DNA of 5,158 bases from an uncultured Ureaplasma sp. (GTDB taxonomy: Bacteria; Bacillota_I; Bacilli_A; Mycoplasmatales; Mycoplasmoidaceae): contig CASFKH010000074.1 in assembly GCA_949295235.1 (NCBI GenBank), forward strand, positions 1 through 5,158, read 5' to 3'. The position numbers and the translations under genes were made by a program. Below are positions 1 through 5,158 of the stretch, in pieces (the stretch's first letter is position 1; the number at the start of each line of letters is the position of its first letter). The notes beneath the pieces are model-generated. The model saw only the letters and a program-made list of their open reading frames with translations. It did not search any database and had not been told where the DNA came from.

Positions 1-647
1 TAAAAAGCAGAATGAAAACTTAATCAAGAACTTTCTCTTAATTTTCTATCTTTTGATTTTAAATTTTTAAAAATATCGGCTTGAGTTTTCAGTTCAACTT
101 TATTACCATTTGAATCAACTGCATTTTCAAATTTAAGATCATTATCTGTCAAACATGAATAAATATCTTCAAATCCAGAATTAATGCGTGAAATTTGAGC
201 TAATATTTTTTCTTGCTTATCATCTAATAAATGTGGCTTTTCGCGAAAAATTAAATCAAATTGGCGACTATATTCACTAATTTTAGGATTTTTTAAATAT
301 TGCTTTATTTTTAGTTCATTTTTAATTACTAAATTTGAATAATTACTCATTATTTTGGAAAATTTAACAGAATCATTGCTCAACTTTTGCATCCATGAAT
401 TTCAAACAGGACTACTTAAATCTTCATTTTGATTATTTGATACATAATTGTAAATTCGATTTGATAATTTTTCAAAATTTTCATTTTCTTCAAGTCAATT
501 AATAAAATTTATTTCATTATCAAAAATAAATGGATAAATTGAAATTAATAGATCCATTTGTTTTTTTCAAGACGAATAAAGATGATCTAATGTTTGGTTT
601 TCTAAAATATCATCAATATCTCAAACATATTTATTATTAGTTTCCAT
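1..647 (-). CDS. pepF: Oligoendopeptidase F, N-terminal part (M3B metallopeptidase), partial
   Basis: This gene runs off the left edge of the window; 215 codons are visible. The family is a cytoplasmic zinc metallopeptidase that cuts short peptides, in mycoplasmas probably to recycle imported peptides. The visible part resembles the helical N-terminal domain: an opening KYVWDIDDILEN (residues 6-17), PVWNSWMQKLS near 80-90, the segment SRINSGF in the middle, and KNLKSKDRKLRESSW ending at residue 208. The catalytic HEXXH would lie beyond the edge, so activity cannot be judged. Five tryptophans are encoded by TGA (the last at 24-26) and one by TGG (393-395). Read with the standard code only a 122-residue internal piece appears, starting at 392. 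The ATG at 647 is chosen because AGAAGG lies 8 bases upstream and the WDIDDI start motif follows at once. It begins 5 bases after the pheT stop. Family identity is recognised from memory of mycoplasma PepF sequences. Confidence 0.88.
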
Positions 648-652
648 TTTAA

Positions 653-3025
653 TTACCTTCTAATTATCAATCCATTTGATTCTAATATATTTAAACACTT
701 ATTAAAAATTTTACTAATTTCATCTTGATTTAAGGTTTTTTTATATGATTGAATCTTAATACTTATTGTATAACTTGATTTAGATTCAGATTTATAAAAA
801 TCATATAAATTTATTGTTTCAATATTTTCATTAAAATACAATTTATTCACAATGTTATTTAAATTCAAATTATTTGGATTTTCAAATGTAATTTCTTTAT
901 AAATTGGATTAAATTCACTAATTGGTTTTATTTTATCAACAATCACTGATTTTGATAAATACAATTCATCAATATTAAAATTAATAATAAATCAATTGGT
1001 ATTATTTGTAGAATACTTATAATTTGTTTTTAAATATAAAGGATTTATTTGAGCAATATAACCAATTTTTTTCTTATTAAATATTATTTCAAATGCAAAA
1101 GGAATAAGTTCACTTAAATTTAATTCAACTGGTTTTATATCAATACTTTTTAAATTTAAACTTTTAACTAAATTATAAAAAATATTATAAGTTGTATATA
1201 TGTTATTAGCAACATTTTCTTTAGTAATAATATTATTTGCAATTGGAGAACAAATTATTGCATTAAAAATATTGTAGGCATTAATATTATCAAATTGAAT
1301 TTTTTGAACTTCAAAAATATTTTCAATTTCTTGTTTATGATTAATATTATAAAAAAGTATATCTAACATTTGAACTACAATATTGTGTCTTAAATATTTT
1401 CGATCAATAGAACTTGGATTAGATAATTCTATATCATTGTCAATATTAAACAAATTAAATTTATTTAAATTAGATTGAGAGGTTAAATTATATGTTTTTG
1501 TTTCAATAAACCCAAAATTAACAAAATAATTCTTGATCTTATTTACAAATTTATAATAATCATTAGAATTAAAATTTTTGATATCAAACAAAATTGAATT
1601 TGGTTTTAAATTATTGATGTCAATTGTTTTTAATATTTCTTCTGCAATATCATAAATATTTATTAAATCAAGTCTATAGAAAGTTGGGATTATTTTTTTA
1701 TTTTCAATTTTATTACCAGTTAAATTTAAGATATCAATAATTTTTTTGTTTTCTAATTCAACTCCTAATATTGAATTAATTGCCTTAATATCAAAATCAA
1801 TTGGTTTATTATTATGTATACTAAAACTTTTAATGCACTTAATATCACTTATAAATTTAAAAAATGGAAAAATAAGTTTATATGCAGAATATAATGCTAT
1901 TAAATTAACATTTGATGAAATTGGTTTTAAAAATAAATTTTTTGAGTTTGAATTAATATTTGACAATTTTGCATATTTAATAAATTTAGAATTATTTAAA
2001 TTGACAAATTCAATATAAATATTTGTCGAATTTTGATCAATTGCATATTTTTTTGATCCAATTAAACCAATTGCTGAAATTATTTCATTATTGTTTTTTA
2101 CAATAACAGTATCTTTATATAATTTATATTCCTTACTATCAAGAGCAACTAAATTGGTTTCTTTTTTTAAATCAACTATCTCAATTTTACTAACCTTATC
2201 TGCATCAAACATATGGATAGGAGTAGCAAATAAATATGTAATTAAGTTTCCTAAATCAACAATAAAATTTGTTGAATGAACTCCTACATTTATTAAATAT
2301 TTTTTAATACTTCAATCGTATTTAAAATCATGTTTTTCAATTTTAATTTTAACTAATCCATATTCATTAACAGTTATTGAATCATTTTTTATTTCAATAC
2401 AATTATTGCATTTAATAACTTCAGGGATTATAAGAGGTGTATTGAAATTAAAATAGGTATTTAATTCATAGGCAATAAAATATAAACCATTTAATTCATT
2501 TCTGTTACTTGGAATACTTAATTCAAAACGAATATCATTTAAATTAAAATATTCAATGAAATTTGATGAATTCAAATTTTCATTAATTTCAGCCATTATA
2601 ATTGATTCAAGATCATAATTTGATAAATATTGACTACAATATGGATTTAATTCATTATATCCACATAGCATTCCTTCTGAAACTACTCCTCTAATTTTTC
2701 TTTCTTTTATTGTAATCCCATTTGGAAGCATATAACCAATTGGAGCTAATAATGCATATACATTTTTAACTAAATTTTTTGCACCACATACAATTTTTGC
2801 TTTCAAATTATTGTTCTGTACAGTACAAATATGAAGGTGATCACTATCGGGATGATCCTCTACCTCAATTATTTTTACTAATTGTAAATTTTTATCAATA
2901 TTTGAATTATCAAAAATACTTTCAACTTCAATCCCAATTGCATTTAAACCTTTTTGTAGTTGTTCATTAGTAATTGAAGCAAATTTTGGGTTTATTTTGT
3001 TTAATAAATTTCTTGATAACAACAT
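653..3025 (-). CDS. pheT: Phenylalanyl-tRNA synthetase beta subunit
   Basis: The product is 790 residues, normal for a full-length bacterial PheT. It pairs with PheS as an alpha2beta2 enzyme that charges tRNA-Phe in the cytoplasm. Domains in order: N-terminal region; an EMAP/YtpR-like tRNA-binding domain at about 45-155 (HPDSDHLHICTV, KIVCGAKN, KIRGVVSEGMLCGYNEL); the B3/B4 domain at about 200-385, with SNRNELNGL near its start and HMFDADK at 271-277; the B5 domain at about 405-475 (PTFYRLDL, then DIAEEI); the synthetase-like core at about 480-690 (IGYIAQINPLYL); and the C-terminal FDX-ACB anticodon-binding domain at about 700-790 (KPISEFNP, TLNQDEI). Codons 238 (2312-2314) and 678 (992-994) are TGA read as Trp; under the standard code the gene falls into three pieces, all in one frame. 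The start at 3025 has AGGAG 5 bases upstream and begins 8 bases after the pheS stop. The B3/B4 editing domain is divergent (see findings). Confidence 0.96.
656..661 (-). promoter_or_regulatory. Ribosome binding site of pepF, inside the pheT 3' end
   Basis: On the minus strand the sequence reads AGAAGG, then 8 bases (TAATTAAA), then the ATG at 647. The six bases are also the last two sense codons of pheT (AGA AGG, Arg-Arg), followed directly by its TAA stop. This placement supports the chosen pepF start and suggests translational coupling with pheT. Confidence 0.8.
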
Positions 3026-3030
3026 AATTG

Positions 3031-3035
3031 CTCCT
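3031..3035 (-). promoter_or_regulatory. Ribosome binding site of pheT, overlapping the pheS stop codon
   Basis: The minus strand reads TAGGAGCAATTATG. AGGAG ends 5 bases before the pheT ATG, and its first two bases are the last two of the pheS TAG stop (3036-3034). Such a tight stop/ribosome-site overlap is expected for subunits made in equal amounts and fixes the pheT start. Confidence 0.85.
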
Positions 3036-4038
3036 ATTTTTTAAATTGTTTGTTTATATAAAAATTATTTGTATAAAAATTTCGAATATCACTAATTGAG
3101 TATTTTAACATCGCAATTCTCTCAACTCCAATTCCACCAGCAAACCCAGTTGTATTTTTAATATTTGCAAATTTTAAAACATTTTGATTTAAAATACCAG
3201 CTCCTAAAACTTCAATTCAACCAGTTTTCTTACAAATATTACATCCCTTTGAATTACATTTAAAACAACTTATATCAACTTCAAAACTTGGCTCAGTGAA
3301 TGGAAAAAAAGATAAACGATATCTAGTTTTTAAATCCATTTCAAAAATATATTTTAAAAATGAATCAATTAATCATTTTAAATTTGATAATGACAAATCA
3401 TTTCTAATTCAAACAAAATCAACTTGAGTAAATTGATGACTATGTGTAGCATCATCATCATCATTACGATATACATTTCCATAAGATAAATATCTAATAT
3501 CAGAATCTTTATTGTTATATATATATTGTGCAGTTGTTGTTGTACAATGAGTTCTAAGTAATAAATTTTCATTTATGTAAAATGAATCATGATTGTTACG
3601 TGCAGGATGATCAAAAGAAATATTTAAATGTTGAAAATTAAATTTATCTTCAACAACTTCATTACCACTAACAATATTAAAATTTAATAAATTAAAAAAA
3701 TTGACAATATCATTTAAAACAATATTTAAAAGATGGTGATTTCCAATTTTTAAACTATTATTAGATAATTCAACATCATTTAAACTATTATTGTTGTTAA
3801 TATTATTTGAATTTGAAAATGATGCAATTTTGTTATTAAAAATTGATTCAATTGAATTTTTAAATTCATTGATCATTAAACCATATGCTTTTTTATCTTC
3901 AACATTTGAAATTCGTTTAATCATAGGGGTTACATATTGTTTTCAAAAAACATTTTTAATCTCTATTGCTTGTTGTTCATTTTTAGCATTATCTAAATTT
4001 TCTTTGAATATATCTAATAATTCATTATTTGTCAGCAT
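3034..4038 (-). CDS. pheS: Phenylalanyl-tRNA synthetase alpha subunit
   Basis: The product is 334 residues, the usual PheS length. This is the catalytic class II subunit that activates phenylalanine and transfers it to tRNA-Phe with PheT. In order: a helical N-terminal arm (1-70); an Asn-rich linker (75-88); [11 protein letters not shown] at 143-153; [12 protein letters not shown] at 160-171; motif 2, [14 protein letters not shown], at 190-203; FFPFTEPS near 244-251; a four-cysteine knuckle at C258, C261, C266 and C269; GWIEVLGAG from 273; and motif 3, [16 protein letters not shown], from 298. The C-terminus, SISDIRNFY and onwards, matches Firmicute PheS. Four tryptophans are TGA codons (residues 32, 210, 221 and 274), and W274 falls in the conserved TGWIE. 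The ATG at 4038 has AGAAGG 6 bases upstream; an internal Met at residue 39 would remove part of the arm. The gene overlaps the membrane protein gene by 14 bases. Confidence 0.96.
3775..3816 (-). repeat. Asn/Ser-rich low-complexity linker in PheS
   Basis: Codons 75-88 of pheS encode a run rich in Asn and Ser ([14 protein letters not shown]), made mostly of AAT/AAC codons. It sits between the N-terminal helical arm and the catalytic domain. A 14-base direct repeat (TTTAAACTATTATT on the plus strand, at 3749-3762 and 3779-3792) lies in and beside it, so the NNSL tetrapeptide appears twice, 10 codons apart. This looks like slippage or a small duplication in a tolerant linker. Confidence 0.6.
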
Positions 4039-4321
4039 AATTTACCTTCTTATTTTTAAATATTTTTTTAATAGTTTCAATATTATTGTTAATAAACACA
4101 TAGTTCACAATAAGGATAGTAATGATATTTAAAATTCCAATTCCAATTAATATTCCACCCGTTAATACATAATAAAAAGTAGAATTATGAATATTAAAAT
4201 CAATATTTCTATTATGTATTCCAACAAATACACTTCCTACAATTAATAATGATAAACTAAAAATAAATAGGATTAATAATATTAAAAAAATTAATATAAT
4301 TTTCTTTTTAACATTTTTCAT
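4025..4321 (-). CDS. Small two-helix membrane protein of unknown function
   Basis: I do not recognise this 98-residue protein. It starts with a basic stretch (KNVKKK), followed by a very hydrophobic segment at about 8-35 rich in Ile, Leu and Phe, then a short polar loop at about 36-48 (HNRNIDFNIHNST). A second hydrophobic segment at about 50-77 carries GGILIGIGIL, and the tail is basic (KKIFKNKK). By the positive-inside rule both ends should face the cytoplasm with the loop outside. There is no lipobox cysteine, so it is not a lipoprotein. It has no tryptophan and no cysteine. The gene is probably real: it has a good ribosome site (AGAAAGGA, 9 bases upstream), starts 5 bases after the nadE stop, and ends 14 bases inside pheS, so it sits within the operon. 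Nothing in the sequence ties its function to NAD synthesis or tRNA charging. Confidence 0.8.
   Translation of the reverse strand: MKNVKKKIILIFLILLILFIFSLSLLIVGSVFVGIHNRNIDFNIHNSTFYYVLTGGILIGIGILNIITILIVNYVFINNNIETIKKIFKNKKVNYADK
4045..4050 (-). promoter_or_regulatory. Ribosome binding site of pheS, inside the membrane protein gene
   Basis: AGAAGG on the minus strand is followed by 6 bases (TAAATT) and the pheS ATG at 4038. It lies within the last codons of the upstream membrane protein gene, whose stop is 14 bases inside pheS. It supports the 4038 start over the internal ATG at 3924. Confidence 0.82.
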
Positions 4322-4326
4322 ATCAT

Positions 4327-5049
4327 TTAATCCTTTCTATAATTATTAAATAATAAATAATCTAAAGTTTTTTTATGTTTATTTTCTTTTACTCTTTTTT
4401 TAATTAATTCTTCAATATTATAATCAATTTTATTGAAGTTCAAGTATTTATCTAATTCAATGTAACTGAATTTGAATTCATCTTCATCAAATTGATTATT
4501 ATATAAACCAGCAGTCGGTTTTTGATTAATAATTTCAATTGGAATATTTAAATATTCAGAAATAATATAAATATCGGATTTTGTTAAATTAATTAAAGGA
4601 TATAGATCTCCATTTGAATCAGCAAATTTTGTAAAATAACCAAGATAATATTCATCATAATTTAAATTTGAAACTACTAATCCATTTTTTTCAAATGCCA
4701 TTGAATATAAAAACATATTTCTCAATTTTGATTTAATATTATTAGCATTCATATTATCATGAATATTAAATTGTTCAACTGTCAAATTCCATAATTTAAA
4801 TAAATCGATAATTTCAATTTTAATACTTAAAAATTTTTCTATTATTTTAATTGAATTTAAATCATTTGCATTATTTTCAATTGGAAGATAATATGCAAAT
4901 ATTTTTGCATTTGGAAAATATTTGTGAATAATAGTTAATGATAAACAACTATCTATCCCACCTGAAATTCCAATTATAAATGTATTTCGAGATGATTCTT
5001 TAATTATATTTTCAATATTTTCAACGATTACTTTTATCTTATTCTTCAT
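4327..5049 (-). CDS. nadE: NH3-dependent NAD+ synthetase
   Basis: The 240-residue product belongs to the adenine nucleotide alpha-hydrolase (ATP pyrophosphatase) group. It makes NAD+ from nicotinate adenine dinucleotide, ATP and ammonia in the cytoplasm, the last step of NAD synthesis. The pyrophosphate-binding loop SGGIDS is at residues 29-34, preceded by FIIGI. Further family marks are KSKLRNMFLY (106-115), NLNYDEYYLGYFTKFADSNG (128-147), PLINLTKSDIY (151-161) and PTAGLYNNQFDEDEF (178-192). The length leaves no room for a glutaminase domain, so free ammonia should be the nitrogen donor. The single tryptophan (W87) is TGG. The ATG at 5049 lies inside obg, overlapping it by 11 bases. No good Shine-Dalgarno sequence precedes it, so coupling to obg translation is likely. 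The obg-nadE order matches my memory of the neighbouring genes MG384 and MG383 in Mycoplasma genitalium. Confidence 0.94.
   Translation of the reverse strand: MKNKIKVIVENIENIIKESSRNTFIIGISGGIDSCLSLTIIHKYFPNAKIFAYYLPIENNANDLNSIKIIEKFLSIKIEIIDLFKLWNLTVEQFNIHDNMNANNIKSKLRNMFLYSMAFEKNGLVVSNLNYDEYYLGYFTKFADSNGDLYPLINLTKSDIYIISEYLNIPIEIINQKPTAGLYNNQFDEDEFKFSYIELDKYLNFNKIDYNIEELIKKRVKENKHKKTLDYLLFNNYRKD
4331..4338 (-). promoter_or_regulatory. Ribosome binding site of the small membrane protein gene, inside the nadE 3' end
   Basis: AGAAAGGA on the minus strand lies 9 bases before the ATG at 4321. It falls in the last nadE codons (AGA AAG GAT, then TAA). A second ATG directly after the nadE stop (4326-4324) is in another frame and does not give the membrane protein, so the 4321 start is preferred. 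Confidence 0.75.
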
Positions 5050-5158
5050 ACTCTAATTCAATATTATAAATTTTTATAATATCTCCATTCTTGGCGCCAT
5101 ATTTTTTTAAATAATCAAATAGATTAGTAGATTTCATTTTTTGATTAAACCTAATTAA
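5039..5158 (-). CDS. obg: Obg family GTPase, C-terminal end, partial
   Basis: Only the last 39 residues are in the window; the frame is open to the right edge. Obg (CgtA) is a ribosome-associated GTPase involved in large-subunit assembly and stress control. The visible tail has the pattern of the C-terminal OCT domain: FDYLKKYGAKNGDIIKIYNI, then ELEYEE and the stop. This matches the family ending, in which a Gly-Ala-Lys-x-Gly-Asp turn is followed by a hydrophobic strand and an acidic, aromatic end (EFEY/EFEF). The GTPase and glycine-rich Obg domains lie outside the window. The stop (5041-5039) is 11 bases inside nadE. Identification rests on this short tail plus the nadE neighbour, so it is likely rather than certain. 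Confidence 0.78.
   Translation of the reverse strand, partial: LIRFNQKMKSTNLFDYLKKYGAKNGDIIKIYNIELEYEE

Noticed and set aside
1746..2018. Plus-strand open frame of 90 codons
   Set aside because: It lies fully antisense to the conserved B3/B4-B5 part of pheT, has no family resemblance, and such frames are expected by chance in AT-rich coding DNA.
2091..2279. Plus-strand open frame of 62 codons
   Set aside because: Antisense to pheT, with no recognisable product; a shadow of the real gene.
2779..2970. Plus-strand open frame of 63 codons
   Set aside because: Antisense to the strongly conserved tRNA-binding domain of pheT.
653..3025. pheT as a pseudogene with two stop codons
   Set aside because: Both stops are TGA, in one frame, in an organism where TGA codes for Trp; all domains are present and in order.
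3451..3462. Four tandem ATC units (GAT codons) as a microsatellite
   Set aside because: They encode the Asp run of PheS motif 2, where the family has a conserved acidic stretch before ATHSHQF, so selection on the protein explains it.
3378..3572. Minus-strand open frame of 64 codons in another frame
   Set aside because: It sits within pheS motif 2 and adjacent conserved sequence in the wrong frame; its His/Met/Leu composition reflects the GAT and CAT repeats.
3791..4132. Plus-strand open frame of 113 codons with hydrophobic stretches
   Set aside because: Antisense to the pheS N-terminus and membrane gene; the hydrophobicity arises from reading AT-rich codons in reverse. Both opposing genes have good ribosome sites.
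5092..5099. TGGCGCCA palindrome in AT-rich surroundings, possible operator
   Set aside because: It encodes the conserved Gly-Ala of the Obg C-terminal domain, is only 8 bases long, and lies inside a gene.
1..5158. Terminators, promoters, RNA genes, CRISPR arrays or insertion sequences
   Set aside because: Coding sequence fills the window with gaps of at most 8 bases. T-rich and A-rich runs are codon bias (AAA, TTT, AAT) rather than signals, and no repeat array or transposase is visible.

Overview
The window is a gene-dense, very AT-rich piece of a mollicute (Mycoplasma-like) chromosome. Every real gene is on the minus strand. In-frame TGA codons fall where protein families have conserved tryptophan, or in otherwise unbroken family alignments: two in pheT, four in pheS and five in the pepF fragment, against only two TGG codons in the window. 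The sequence must therefore be read with genetic code 4 (UGA = Trp). With the standard code pheT splits into three pieces, and pheS and pepF also appear broken. I cannot fix the genus. The AT bias, code, compact spacing and gene set fit Mycoplasma and its relatives.

In transcription order (high to low coordinates) the window holds: the C-terminal end of the GTPase gene obg (5158-5039, cut by the window edge); nadE, ammonia-dependent NAD+ synthetase (5049-4327); a small two-helix membrane protein of unknown function (4321-4025); pheS and pheT, the alpha and beta subunits of phenylalanyl-tRNA synthetase (4038-3034 and 3025-653); and the N-terminal third or so of pepF, oligoendopeptidase F (647-1, cut by the window edge).

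The genes overlap or are separated by no more than 8 bases, so they look like one polycistronic unit. Obg/nadE overlap by 11 bases and the membrane gene/pheS by 14. Four of the five visible starts have a clear Shine-Dalgarno sequence, in most cases inside the end of the preceding gene. NadE has none and probably depends on translational coupling with obg. No promoter, terminator, RNA gene, mobile element or CRISPR array is visible, and no stretch longer than 8 bases lacks a gene.

All but one of the genes are housekeeping genes: ribosome assembly GTPase, NAD synthesis, tRNA-Phe charging and peptide turnover. The points most worth a second look are the apparent decay of the PheT editing domain, the unidentified membrane protein placed between nadE and pheS, and altered residues in the PheS phenylalanine pocket. 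I see no convincing sign of a new defence system, mobile element or other undescribed system.
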